From assembly GCF_030272615.1 (NCBI RefSeq), contig NC_081413.1, positions 444,253,038-444,317,037 of the forward strand: 64,000 nucleotides of DNA, given 5' to 3'. Below the pieces are notes generated by a model, which was given only the letters and a program-made list of their open reading frames with translations, was not told the DNA's origin and searched no databases. The position numbers and the translations under genes were made by a program. This DNA is from Cryptomeria japonica. Lineage: Eukaryota; Streptophyta; Pinopsida; Cupressales; Cupressaceae. Shown here in pieces: positions 45,030-57,528 of the stretch (position 1 is its first letter; every line of letters begins with the position of its first letter).

Positions 45030-45255
45030 TATGTCTTCATAACCTGTATGGGTTTTGTGAAACACAAAATAATGGTTTTAGTTCTACATAACCCGTATGG
45101 GTTATGTAGAACTATGAATAGTACTTTTTGTTTTTCAAAACCCATGTGGGTTATGAAGAAGTGTGAATAGTACTTTTTGTTTTTGAAAACCCGTGTGTGT
45201 TATGAAGAACTGTGAATAGTATTTTTTGTTTTTCAAAATCCTTGTAGGTTTTGGC
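45030..45255 (+). repeat. 49-bp repeats sharing the AACCCGTATGGGTT palindrome
   Basis: GAATAGTACTTTTTGTTTTT recurs at about 45116, 45165 and 45214, each followed by a variant of AACCCRTRTGGGTTATG. The same palindrome occurs left of the GA tract (43780-43800) and inside the 59-bp units. An AT-repeat stretch (44890-45000) lies between this array and the GA tract. Confidence 0.75.
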
Positions 45256-46263
45256 TTGGTAAGAGGGTTGGAAAATGACCCTTAGGCTTGCAAGCCCATT
45301 TTCCCCCTATTTTTGTCCCTTTTCATGTTTTTTCATCTTCCAACATGATTTCTTGACATTGTCATCATCAGGTTTACAAAAGATTAAGTGGGTATCTCTA
45401 AAATTACCACCATAATCTCACACGTCTTCTTAGTTTTCTGACCATATAATGTTTTCTATTTTTGGACAACATTAGCATAGTAAACTTTAATTTTCTTTAC
45501 CAGAGCCTAGAAAGTCCTCACAGACATATGTCTACCATTTTTTTAATAAATTTTGATATACTTGACCAAATTCAAAATAAACTACATATTATTGTTCTAC
45601 ACTAGATTCTATACACTTTAAAAAAATAAGTTTTCATTTTCAATTATTTTGATTGAAGTTATGCCCATCTCATGAACATGTACCAAATTTTCTGGATGCG
45701 GTCACTTCAAACAATCATAAAAAAAAATACATAACTTATAGATCTCACTTTTACCTATCATCCTACCAAAGGGTTTTGCAAACTAGTAAATCTAGCTATA
45801 TATTTTGTGCAGTGCACAAAAATAGCTATGTTATATTTTTCTAAAAAAATCAAAAATAGTTTTTGTGTGTGAAAGGTGTGACCCTCTTAATCTTATCCAA
45901 TTTAAAAAAACTTTAGTAGTTTGGAAACTAGATCCAGAGCACTACAATTGTTATTCTTTTCTCAACTCCTAGTTTTTCGTGCATGACCTTCAAATATCTC
46001 TTTGAAGTTCAGGTTTACCTATTTTTAGAAAAAAAAGTGGCCACTTATAGCCCCCTTTTTGTTCACCATCTTGGTGCACTTACCCAGTTAGGTATGTGGA
46101 GGATAAAAAGAAAATTAACCTTACATTTCTCACTTTGCATTCGAAGTGAGAGAGAAGAAGGGCGCGAGGAAATTTTTTTTCCATAAATTCAAAGCGTAAA
46201 GAAGATTTATCATGCAATCTTACATTCTATTGAAAGGTATTTATTAGTCAACACTTTTTTACT
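45256..46263 (+). other. Unassigned stretch before ORF-X
   Basis: No coding motif or repeat recognised. Absent from element D, where Gag-like ORF and ORF-X are under 400 bases apart, so it is probably inserted sequence. Confidence 0.4.
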
Positions 46264-48765
46264 TTGAATCTTAAATTTTTGGATAAAGAATCCTTTGGTA
46301 TTGCGACCCCATTGGTGGTAGATGTCACTAAAAGTACTAGACCTAATTTTAAGAAGCATCCATGTAAGTCAATTAAGATGATCCAAGTGGTTCTTTTTCA
46401 TCAGTCTGATAAAAAGTATTACATGTGGAGGACATTAGGGCTTACATCCACTATAATATTGAGGAGCTTGGGAGTGCTCAAATGAGGAAAATATACATGC
46501 AGAACATGATTGAATGAATGGGCAACCTGAAATCTAAATTTAAGTCGATTGAAGAGAAGGGTTTCACGCAATTCATTAAATTTCTGGTGTTCGTTGAACC
46601 AGAGTGGGTACGGTACATTCTGAGAAGAATGCATGATGAGTTCATGTGGCTTGACAAACCCCAGAAGATTACCATGAGTGCAATTAAGGAAGTGACTTGT
46701 ATGAGCTCAATCGGTGAGATGCCTACTGTGAGGAAATTTAAGAACCAGATGGTAATAAAGGCAACTGGATCCTAATTTCACAATAGGTCAATGACAATCA
46801 ATTATTTAATTGAATATGATGTCAGGTTTGCATCGATGGTGATGGGATAAAAATAATATCATTCTATCCCAGACAATTCAGTATCGAGTACGATTATAAA
46901 TGTTTCCTATCAAATATTGAAGGAAGATAAGATATATGATTTATGTGAAGTGCTCTCGAGTTCAAACTATAGAGTAACTTGAAGAAAATCAAATAGGATA
47001 AGAAGCAAGTATTTAAATTTGGAACCTTGATCATATGTGTATACTTCTATTTTATGAATGAGATTCTGAGAGTGGGAAAAGTTTAGTAGGCCTATGACAA
47101 GTCGGTGGTAGTGCAAATAAAATAAACACTTCATGGCCTTGGAGATGCTACAGTCTAGAATGGCATTCAATGGGGATACTTCAAAACATTTCAAAGCATG
47201 ACGCAAAGCAGAGAGAGAATTCCTAAGGAGATAGTGGAGAAATATGAGGATATAATATTTTTTACGGTTGACACTGATCAGTGCCTTATGGAAGTTGTGG
47301 ATCCAAGAACTTCATGGATCATGCCCATGGGGTATGAGGTTGAAGGACATATTTTAGATGCATATGCTCAACACTTATTGAGAAAACCGTTGGATACATG
47401 TGAGGAAAGGTTTGGAACTTACAAGGAGAAGAGATTTGACTTACACTCTAAGTTCAAGAATCCTGAGATCCAGAAGAAGGTTAGGAAGGAGGTAGAGTAG
47501 CTGGTAGAGAGCATGGGAATTACTAAGGAAATGGTCCGGAGAGCTAGAGAGAAGAACATTCTAAAAGAAGATATGGTCAATCCAAAGAAGGATAAACAGG
47601 AATCCCCTACCCCTAAGCCAAAGAAACCAAGGATCTCTGCACCCTCCTCTGGTGGTCATAAACTTGTGATTTATCCTAAGCCCCAAGACAAACCATCTGG
47701 TGAAGGAAAGAGAAAGTGAGGAAAAGCTAGAGTATTCATTCTTGTTGATGAAGAAGACTCAGAGTCAGATAAAGTAGGCAAGGAGGTTAAAGCCAAATAT
47801 GCTAAGGCCACCAAGATCTCAAAGGAGAAGCCCTATGGTGGTGTGAAAACTGGTAAGAAATCTAAGCCATTTGAACTTGATGAGGCATTAAAGAAAGGAA
47901 AACTTGAAGTGAAGCCTCCCATGTCTTTGAATGAGATTGTGTATGAGATTGTGAAGAATGGTAACTTGAAGCCACTATCAGAGTGGTATGATAATTTTGA
48001 TGAGAACGGGAAAAGGACATTAGAAGAAGCAACTGTAGAGTATCTGAATATATATAGTAAGGCTCTAATTAAACTTATGTCAATTATACCCAAGAGCTTG
48101 TATGAAAGTTTGGATGCTAGGAGACAAACAACAAGTAAAGAAGATGAGAACTTGAAAGAATATATACTTGTCAGTCTATGTTTAGTAATTTCCAAGGAAG
48201 AGATACAAAGATTGCTCAAGTTAGCAAAGCATAAGTTTAGGAAAAAGTACAAATTAAATAAGATCATGTTCAGGAAAATAGATGAGGTTGGAAAGGAAAC
48301 TAAGAAAATTTTGACAAAAATTTTGCTAGATAATTAGTATGAAGTTAATCAAGCAAAAGGACAAGGAGAATCTCATTTGGGTGAGCAAAACATGCCAGAT
48401 GATACTTTTGTCCTGAAAGTCTAGACTATTGATAAAGAAGAGGTTAATGTTGAGGGTGAAGTGGATGCAGCGAAACTAGATGAGGGTAAGACAAAGAGTG
48501 ATTTCCCTTCAGTTGATGTAGATAACCCTCTGGTTCTTTAGAAGGAAGAAGATACAGATAATGCAAAAAAGGAAAAGGTAGAAGTTAAGGTTGAAACTGA
48601 GGCAAGAGACACTGAGAAATTACTGAAGGGGAAGCAGATTTATGTAGAGGATACAAAACTCACTCAAGGCCCCATCAACCTAGCTTCTTTGTCCCCTATC
48701 TAGGTTCTCAAATTAGTTGCATTTTCTCAAGCCAAAGCTAGTGAGGACTTGCTAAAATCTCACAC
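46264..48765 (+). pseudogene. ORF-X, element C copy, function unknown
   Basis: About 2.5 kb of decayed coding sequence matching ORF-X of elements D and E. N-terminal block: VEDIRAYIHYNIEELG and, after one stop, WLDKPQKITMSAIKEVT with SIGEMP (46430-46730). The middle (46760-47200) is broken by stops. A Lys/Pro-rich linker is at 47500-47870. The open piece 47843-48337 holds NEIVYEIVKNGNLKPLSEWY, EEATVEYLNIYSKAL and LYESLDARR, lining up with the D copy. The C-terminal part is cut at 48765. I do not recognise the family; no membrane segment or enzyme motif was seen. Confidence 0.68.
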
Positions 48766-51625
48766 AGATATATCAATTGCTACCATATTATCACAGTAAA
48801 TGATTATAGGTTCTTTGCATTTTACCTTTATGTCCTTCAACATTTGCTTAATCCATAACACATGTGTACAATTAGTTGCTACTACAACATATTCTGATTT
48901 TGTTGTTGATAGTGATGTACAACTTTGTTTCTTTCTCAACCATGAAATTAGTTTGTTGCCAAGAAAAAATGCTCCGTCGGTGGTGCTTTTTCTGTCATCT
49001 ACATCTCCCACCCAATTTGCAACTGTGTATGCACATAAATCAAAATTTTCATCTTTATGATACCATAAGCCAAGATTTGTTGTCCTTGTAGGTACCGGAA
49101 AATCCTTTTTGCTGCTAATTCATGATTTTTCTTAGGATTACTCTGAAATCTTGAAACAATACATACTGCATTCATAATATCAGGTCTTGTTTTTGTCAAA
49201 TATAGTAAACCTCCTATCATAGACTTGTATCTTGTTAGATTAATAGGTGTTGATTCATCCTTCAATGATAGTTTATCAGTTGTAGTCATAGGTGTACTTA
49301 CCGATTTAGAGTTTTCCATGCCAAATTTCTTAAGTAATTCCTTCAAGTACTTTGATTGATTTATGAATATACCTTTATCAGTCTATGAAATTTGCAATCC
49401 TAAAAAGAACTTTATCTCTCCAATCATAGACATTTCAAATTCTTCCTACATCTTATTAGAAAACTCTTTACACAATCCATCTTCTCCTCCAACAATTTTA
49501 TCATCAACAAAAAATTCAATAACCAAGATGTCATCATTTGTCACTTTGTAATATAAGTTGTTGTCAGCATTACCTTTAGTGTAACCAAGCTTCAAAAGAT
49601 ATTTGTCCAATCTAGCATACCAATCTCTAGGAGCTTGCTTTAATCCATATAAAGCTTTCCTTAACTTGAGAACCATATCTTTGTCATCTGTCAAAGAAAA
49701 TCCATCAGGTTGTTCAGTGTAAACTTCCTCTTCGAGATCACCATTTAGAAATGCACATTTAACATCCATTTGATATACTTTATAGTTCTTGTGTGCTGCA
49801 AAAGCTAAGAATAATCTGACTGCCTCAATTCTAGCTACAGGTGCAAAGATTTCATTATAATCAATTCCTTCTTTCTGTGAATATCCCTTACACACTAATC
49901 TTTATTTTTTCTGATTACCTTACCATATTCATTAAGTTTATTTCTGAATACCCATTTAGTTCCAATTGCATTTTTGTTTTTAGGCTGGGGAACCAATGTC
50001 CATGTGTTATTCTTATCAATTTGTTCCATTCATCTTCCATAACTTTAATCAAATGTTTATCTTCACATGCCTCATTAATAATTGTTGGTTCAATTTGAGA
50101 AATTAGACATACCTCTTCATTTGCCAGTCTTCCTCTAGTCATAACTCCTTGATACTTATTCCCAATTATCTGACTTTCAAAGTGATTCAATCTTACATAC
50201 CTGGGTGTATTCACTTGTTGTTGTTCTTCAGTCACTATGAAATTCTCAGATGACGTCGGTGTGACTGGATCAACATTCTGTACCGATGTACTCATTGTAG
50301 GCTCATTTGTGATTCTCTCAACTGTCAGTTCAGAGTCTATAGACCTTCTAAACTGTTCATCAATCTTCACATTTACACTTTCAATGATTTTTTGCCATCT
50401 CTTATTAAAACATCTATATGCCTTGCTCTTAGATGAATAACCAAGAAATATTCCTTCATCACTTCTAGGATCAAATTTGCTGATATAATCATCTCTCCTA
50501 ATATAACATTTTCTTCCAAATATTCTAAAATATTTAAGAGTAGGAGTATTACCAAACCATAGCTCATGAGGGGTCTTATCGATTTCACCTTTTATGTGAA
50601 CTCTGTTGAATGTATAAACAACTGTATTGACTGCTTCTCTCCAATACACATGAGGTAGGTTTGCTTCTGATATCATGCTTCTAGTTGCATCCAAAACAGT
50701 TTTTTTCTTCCTTTCCACAACTCCATTTTGTTGGGGTGTCCAAGGTGTTGATAATTGTCTTCTGATTCCATTCACTTCAGAGAATGTATTAAATTCCTTA
50801 GATGTGAATTCACCTCCTTGATCTGATCTCAAACATTTGATTTTCTTACCAGTTTCATTCTCTACCATCACTTTCAATATTTTGAATTTCCCAAAAGCTT
50901 TTGATTTCTCCCTGAGAAAAGTAACCCAACACATTCTAGAATAATCATCAACGATTAGCATAAAATATCTATCTCCTTGTAAACTTGTAGTTCTTGCTGG
51001 ACTACATAAATCAGTATGAATTAAGTCAAGAACATTATTGGATATTTCTTGAATACTCTTAAAAGTTGCTCTAACTTGCTTTCCAAATTGACATTCCTTA
51101 CATACCAAATTGTGAGGTTTAGCAATCTTAGGGAAATCCCTTACTGCCTTAGTTGTACTGATTTTCACAATGCAATCAAAATTTACATGACATGGTCTCT
51201 TATGCCATAACCAACTTTCATCAATATGTGCAATCAAGCATGTCTTCTCATTGTTATTCAAATGAAAGATATTACCTCTAGTTTGATTACCGGTTGCAAT
51301 TTCCAAACCAGTTCTATTCATGATTATGCATTTACCATTCTTGAATTGTAATTGAAATCCCTTTTCAACTAATTGACCAACACTCAAAAGATTATGCTTT
51401 AAACCTTCAACATAATAAACATTATCAATATTGTTCTTACCATCAAAAGATATAGTGCCTTTTCCTCTGATCAAACAAGCTTTGCCATCCCCAAATCTTA
51501 CTAGACCTCCATTGTATTCCTAAAAGGTTAAAAATTTATGCTTATCAACAATCATATGATGTGAACATCCGAAATCAATGATCCATTCATCCTTTTCTTC
51601 AATTTTAGCTGCTAGGGCCTACTCT
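48766..51625 (-). pseudogene. Copia 3 pol: protease, integrase, RT, partial RNase H
   Basis: The protease site reads IIDFGCSHHM: the Ser of DSG has become Phe (codon 51571-51573). An open frame of 519 codons (51474-49915) carries the GAG-pre-integrase HxxxH...CxxC motif (HKRPCHVNF, CKECQFGK) and a complete-looking integrase with HTDL, RSDQGGE and NGVVERK as the D-D-E residues. RT (about 50020-49150) has [34 protein letters not shown] and FVDD. RNase H runs to HVLWIKQML and YCDNMVAIDI, then ends. Frame breaks lie near 49910, 49445 and 49060. Confidence 0.87.
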
Positions 51626-51639
51626 ATCAGTTGAACAAT

Positions 51640-52707
51640 AGGTGCCAGTTGATCTTCTTTTATTGCAACAAAAGCCCATCCATTGTCTATCGATTCCTCA
51701 TCAGAATCATCAGTAACTCCTTCATTGGCATAGTAACATGATTTGTCTCTATTCTTCTTAAATTTGTATCTCTTTTATTCAAGGTTAGGCTTATATGTTG
51801 TTTTAGCTTCTTCTTTCAATCTTGCATGTCTACCAGGACACCTAGATGCCATATGACCAGTTTTATTGCAGTTAAAACAATTAAATGGTGCTTTACTTTC
51901 ATACTTACTTCCAACTAGACCTTTAGGCGTTTTCCTTGCAAATAGTGCTTCAAGCTCTTCAAGTTCTTCATTCTCTCTTCTGATTTCTTCAAGTTCTCTA
52001 GTATAGAGTGCTTTCCAATCAGATTTTTATGATGATGATGATGATGTTGCAGATGATGAAGCTTTGAAAGCCAAATCTGTCTTAATTGTAGCAATTGGAC
52101 CAAATTCCTCAAGTTCAAAAGCTCAAAATTTTCCAACCAAAGTATCTCTAGATACTAATGCATTAGGCATTGTTCTCAATTCATTAATAGCAGTTTCTTT
52201 CATTTTGTATGCCAATGGAAAAGCTCTTAAAACTTTAGAAACAATTTCATCTTCACTTAAGGATCCTACACAACATTGTATACCCAAAACAATTTCATTA
52301 ACTCTTTCCATAAAAGCATAAATCCTTTCATCTTCTTCCATTTTCAGATTTTCATACCTGACCCAAAAGCATTCCAGTTTTGCAATTTTGATAGTGGTAT
52401 CACCTTTATTCAATGTCTCCAATTTATCCCAAATAGCTTTAGTAGTAGATCGGTCTGATAATCCCATAATTTGTTGATCCGATAATGCACTCAAAAGTGC
52501 TTCTCTTGCTTTGCAACCATTCTCCCGATCTTTAGCCAATGTTGGTGGATTAGGTTGACTTTGAGTAGGACCAACATAGCCATTCTTTGTAACATCCCAT
52601 ATTTCTTTTCCAATGCAATTCAGATGTGTCTCCATTTTGATCTTCCATATACCATAGTTAGTTCCATCAAGCTTCAGACTGTCCTTCCTGAAGTAGTTAG
52701 TTGCCAT
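51640..52707 (-). pseudogene. Copia 3 gag
   Basis: Starts MATNYFRKDSLKLDGTNY at 52707. Open for 194 codons (REALLSALSDQQIMGLSD, AIWDKLETLNKGD), then a stop; the frame to its right gives a Ser-rich and coiled-coil-like region. A complete CCHC knuckle CFNCNKTGHMASRC is at 51838-51879. Closest relative in the window is the Copia A gag. Confidence 0.85.
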
Positions 52708-52750
52708 AGAATCTCCTCAAGCTATTAAACTTTGGCAAAAAGAGGACTTA

Positions 52751-52762
52751 GCTCTAATACCA
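52751..52762 (-). other. Copia 3 primer-binding site
   Basis: Minus strand TGGTATTAGAGC, one transition from the Met tRNA site, next to the LTR. Confidence 0.7.
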
Positions 52763-52764
52763 AT

Positions 52765-53835
52765 TGTTAGGACCTAGAGGCAACTGAGAGGAGGGGGGGT
52801 GAATTAGTTGTCTATTAATTTCAACCCAAATATACTTTAACCAAACTTAGTGTATAATACTGGTAAACCAAACTTAATGTCGGTTGACAGTTTAACAGTT
52901 AATTGCAACACCGATAGAGTTTAATGCATGAAATAGAAAGAGAAATAATGTATGCAACACATAACATAGTTATTTGTATGTGGAAACCCTGTAAGGGGAA
53001 AAACCATAGTGGGAAACCTTACCCACAATCAGATGATACTACTGCAGATAGTATGTGTGTACAAATGGGGTCTGCACATGCAGAAAGGCCAACTGCTTAG
53101 AGCTCACTGCTCAATCACAAAATGGGAGTCACACTGACTACAATTGGATGGTTAAATCCAATGATAATGTACTGCTCAAAATAGCATCTTCATATGCTGA
53201 ATTCAGTACCAGTTAAGCTCTGATTGTCTTCCTCATACCTTCCTTGAATCTTCAAATGATGTTTGCGTATATAGCTCTGCTTATATTCACATATACCTTA
53301 TTACAATCCTTTTTCCACTCCTCTTCCTTACTACATAATCTCATAAATGAGATCTTACATATATACCAGAACCTAAGACCAAATGTGTACGTCTGCTCAC
53401 TAAAATTTTACAATTAAATCAATTACAAATGAATCAATATGCGATGCATGATGTCATCTCAATGCATTTATAACAATAATAAATCATCTACATAGCATGT
53501 CATTCTGATCTGGAATAGATAATGCTTGCTGGTCCATAACCTAGACCTATTTGCCGGTAACAGCAAGTATGAAAACTTGATTGCACCAATAATAAAATCA
53601 CCCAAACCAAGTGTCCAAACAATGTCTTCGACATAACCAAGTAATCTCTAGATGATAACAGATCATCCTCAGTATCGATGAACAATATAACCTGTCGGTG
53701 AACTAGATACCAGTGACTTTGCATAAGTCACTGAACATGCCAGTGAACATAATCAAGAATCTCCAAGTGTTCTCAAGTATTGACAATTGTTGACATTAAT
53801 GACAAAACCAATGCAACACATCCATAATACCAACA
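52765..53835 (-). repeat. Copia 3 5' LTR (1071 bp)
   Basis: Plus-strand reading TGTTAGGACC...ATACCAACA. Right neighbour is the interior of element D's LTR, indicating insertion into it. Confidence 0.82.
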
Positions 53836-54277
53836 ATAACCTCTTACATAAATGTCCTCATATACATGATCTTCACATTTCAAACATCATCACATACTCC
53901 TATATCAAAAATGATCTAATCAACTGACCTATATACCTTTACAATCCTTCATGAATCATTTTGGCTTACATAGATAATTACAAAATGAATATACATGTCA
54001 GATCAATACATATATACATAAATATCAAAATGAATTGTCGATTGTCGGATCTCCTAAATGATGTCAGCCTCCTATACCGGTATCCTGAATGTAAATCATG
54101 TCGGCCTCCAATGTTGGTACCCATATAATCCTTCCTACCAGTGAAGATACCTGCCGGTGTCGGTTTCGGTGATGGTGAAGTGTTTGTCGATGAACAACCA
54201 AACCAAAGAATGAAGCCGGAACATGTTTCCATAAATGACAATATATAAAACAATCAAATGTGTGTCAATTGCCAACA
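53836..54277 (-). repeat. Element D 3' LTR, partial
   Basis: Nearly the same as 59144-59581 (starting ATAACCTCTTA, ending GCCAACA). Cut on the left by Copia 3. Confidence 0.85.
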
Positions 54278-54292
54278 ATATCCCCCTTTGGC
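54278..54292 (-). other. Element D polypurine tract
   Basis: Minus strand CAAAGGGGGATAT type run directly against the LTR start TGTTGGC. A weaker run is near 54462-54472. Confidence 0.7.
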
Positions 54293-54547
54293 ATTGATGG
54301 CAACACTTGTGTGAAAAATGATAATGGTTTTCATCTGTCGGTTTCACCCTGAGACTGCTCCCCATGAGCTGAATATCCATCTATGATCATGATCTATACA
54401 AATACTCCATATATATACTCCATATCTCCTGATGTCAAGAATATATTTTTCACCTATACCTCCCGCTTTGACATTAATGCCAAAAAAGAATACCAAAAAC
54501 CCGGACGAAGAATGAAATTCTATACAAAGAATGTGTCCCAAAACACC

Positions 54548-57162
54548 TTACCATAGCTGAATATACTTGAAAATTTCTAGATAGGCTTTCTCCAAAATCT
54601 CTAGATAAGTATCCCAAAAATATTTGAATGTGCCAGAAACTAATACAAGTCCATTAATAATGTGAGCATAGGACTCTTTCTCTTTAATCTTTGTCATTGT
54701 GGGCTTACCAACCATATCAATACATTTCTTCTTATGTACACTCAAAGAGTTCAACTGGGGACTCACCAATCCTCTAAGCCCTTTATCTCTCCTTATTATT
54801 TTGTCTTTATCCCTTTCAAGAGCTGAAACTTGAGCTTCTAATACCAAAATTTGTCCATCAATAGATGTAGTCAAAGAATTGGAACCATCAAAAGAATTGA
54901 CTATACCTACAATTTTCTCCTGAGAATCCTTAATCTCTTTATCTATGTGTTATAGCATTCTCTATATATATTAGTGCATTACCTTAAAGCGTTATAAATT
55001 AACTCTAGTTTATCAGTAATCTATTTCTTCTCTGATTCAATCATTTGATCAAAAGTAGCTCTCTTAGCTTGTGTGAACCTCTCCAATGCCTGACGATTTG
55101 ATATTTGCTGGAGTGATTGAAAATCCTTAGAAATGTGCTCAGTAATTATTTTGAGCTTGCCAGATGGGCTTGCTCCTTTGTTAAAATGGAACCCCAGGAC
55201 AAGTCTATGCAATATTGGGATTGAGTGATCAATAATTCCGTTGTCCAAAGATCCTTCCTTCATCATCTTTTGAGCAATCATCATCATGAGCTCAGTAGAA
55301 CTCATCTGAGTTATGCTCTTCTACTCTACCACTGAGGTGTCAATTAATAGCAATGATGTGCTCACTACCAGTTCCCTGCTAGATTCCTCTTTCTTCTCCT
55401 CTGATGGTTGATTAACTTTAATAACTTCCTATTTTGCACCGATGGCTTTGCCACTTGGTGTAGTATCAATTACTGTCGGTTCCACATGAACTGTATCTTT
55501 AACCTATACATTCTGATCTGGAGGACTGTTGTCCTCAATATTTGTAACTTGTACACTCTATGAATCTGTCGGTATCTCCAAATTTGTCAATATCACCTAT
55601 GTGTCATGTACATTAGATTCTACCGAGCGCTCTACATCCAATGCCTTATTATCTTTCAAAATTATGGGTGGGGTACCTACTATACTTTTGGCTTTTCCTT
55701 CAACCGGGATGTCAGTAGTGTCTATTTTAGCTTTCGGTGAAATGTAGAAACCAATGTTTTCAGAAAAGAATTGAACCCATGCCTTGTGAGTCTTAGTGAT
55801 TATTTCATTAACCCTACCTAACATAAGACTAACTATCTTGTGCTTTCTTTGAAAGATTGTTTAGTCTGCAACTTAAAGTGTCATATCCAACTCATTTGGA
55901 GTAATGGATCCACAAGTAGTCAATAACTCTTGAATCTTTATGCACTTATCCTCCTCCATACCTGATAATCTCCTAGCATCTAGGTTGTCATATAATTGTG
56001 CTGGCATTTGCTTCTCAATTTACAACAAAGATTTCTTAAATATATCCAGATATAACAAAACTGCTTCTTCAATTTCTCTCTGCTCATCATCATCTAAGTG
56101 CTCATAATAGAATTGTACATTTTTCAACATACCATCGTTAGTAATTTCATCTACTAATTCTACACAAGTCTTGGGTGCGATTATAGTTACATTATCAGAT
56201 ATAATAGCAAGGTCTGTGTCATCCATCTTCTTTCTTCTTCTAGTACCGGATGGAGCAGAAGGTGTTTCCTTTGGAGATCTTTTCTTTGTCAACACCTTGA
56301 TTGTGACCTTCCTTACCAGTTGCTTTCTTGCTTCCTTCTTAGTCTCCTCACCTTTCTTCCTCAATACCCTCTTGAATGCTAAAGGTGTGTCATCTTCAGT
56401 TCTAGAGTCTGATGGAATAGGCTCAATGAAGATTTCAGGCTCTTTCCTCTTCCTTCATTTTGCCAGAACAACATCCATTAAGGTCTTGATGTCCTGAGAT
56501 ACTTGTTCAACAAATTTTCTGGCCTTGCCTTGCTATTTCTCCCTCTTCTTGTTGAATTTAGTTTGAACCTCTTGCTTTTTCTTGTATCCAATGATCATTC
56601 TGCCAAATCTGATATCTCTATTGGTGATGGTGTTGACCCTCATCGATCATCGGTCCGAAGTTGTGCCGATGAGTTTGTTAACCTGATCATTAAAAATATT
56701 TTTCTTTGGACACTAACCAATCTGCGGTAAACTGGTGATGGCCCTAATGGCCTCCTTTGTGATCTTATAAGGTCTCTCCAACCAAATTAACTCTCCATGA
56801 ACTCTACTCAATACATATCTAATGATCTCATCTTCAAATTTAGGGATATCAAGAATGCTAGTAAACCATAGATCCTCAATGTGCTTATACTTGGGTTTGA
56901 TCTTTCCGAAGTCTCCCATTAACTCGCTCATATACATTCTCTTAATCTCACTGGTACCCAGATCCTCAATGTGGCAGTGAATGTATGTTGTGATGTCTTC
57001 CACATAAACAACTCCTTACGAAACATGGGAAAATGTGCCAACCGAATTATACAAGGTGGCAATATGTGGGCATTGCTTGAAAATTGGCCTAGGGTAATCC
57101 TTAACCTCAACAACAGTTGGATTTGCAATAAAAGTAGGTGCAAAGGATGATCTCGCTTCCAT
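54548..57162 (-). pseudogene. ORF-X, element D copy, most complete
   Basis: Start ATG 57162 (MEARSSFAPTF). N-terminal block VEDITTYIHCHIEDLG, RYVLSRVHGELIWL, PYKITKEAIRAITSLPQIG (57010-56715) matches element C. A Lys/Arg-rich linker (SGTRRRKKMDD, about 56235) could be a nuclear localisation signal. The helical block ELVDEITNDGMLKNVQFYYE, EEAVLLYLDIFKKSLL, LYDNLDARR (56160-55965) follows. The C-terminal part (55305-54548) has HSIPILHRL and coiled-coil stretches such as ALERDKDKIIRRDKGL, matching element E. It appears to lack a middle segment present in C. At least six stops. No known family assigned. Confidence 0.7.
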
Positions 57163-57528
57163 GATGAAAGATGATTTTGATAAGTACCTGGGAAATGGTT
57201 GTCGGTGTAACCCTAAAGAACTCTTTCAATCGCTAGTGGAATCGCTGAAGAAGATATCTAATTGCACTGAATCTCCTTAGACTCGCTTTGTATTGCTCTT
57301 AATCTCTCTGAATGCAAGGTGATAAAAAAGAAGTGGATTCAACCTCTTAACCTTCAAGAAAACCTGATCCATCATTGATATGAATGACTTCCGGTGGAAC
57401 ATACAGGATCTTGGTCGAACATCTCCATACTAGATAAACTTTTCCAATGTCTGGAACATCTTCTAGAACCTCTTCTGGGGGCTTAAGATATATTTTCATG
57501 AATTTTTCCTACCCCTAAGGTATCTGCC

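Larger units (their letters stand above)
40920..48765 (+). mobile_element. Element C: non-autonomous LTR element with Gag-like ORF and ORF-X
   Basis: 5' LTR, primer site, multi-knuckle Gag-like ORF, satellite-filled spacer, then ORF-X, truncated at 48765 by another Copia. Same family as D and E: LTR inner ends GATTCCAAAA (C), GATTCCAACA (D) and GAATCCTAACA (E), the same TGGTATCAAAGCC primer site in C and D, and ORF-X in all three. No pol is seen in C or D. Confidence 0.75.
48766..53835 (-). mobile_element. Copia 3 (relative of Copia A), 3'-truncated
   Basis: LTR, primer site, gag, protease, integrase, RT and most of RNase H on the minus strand. It stops abruptly at about 48766 inside RNase H, so the 3' part and 3' LTR are lost. 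Protein text is close to Copia A throughout. Confidence 0.85.
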
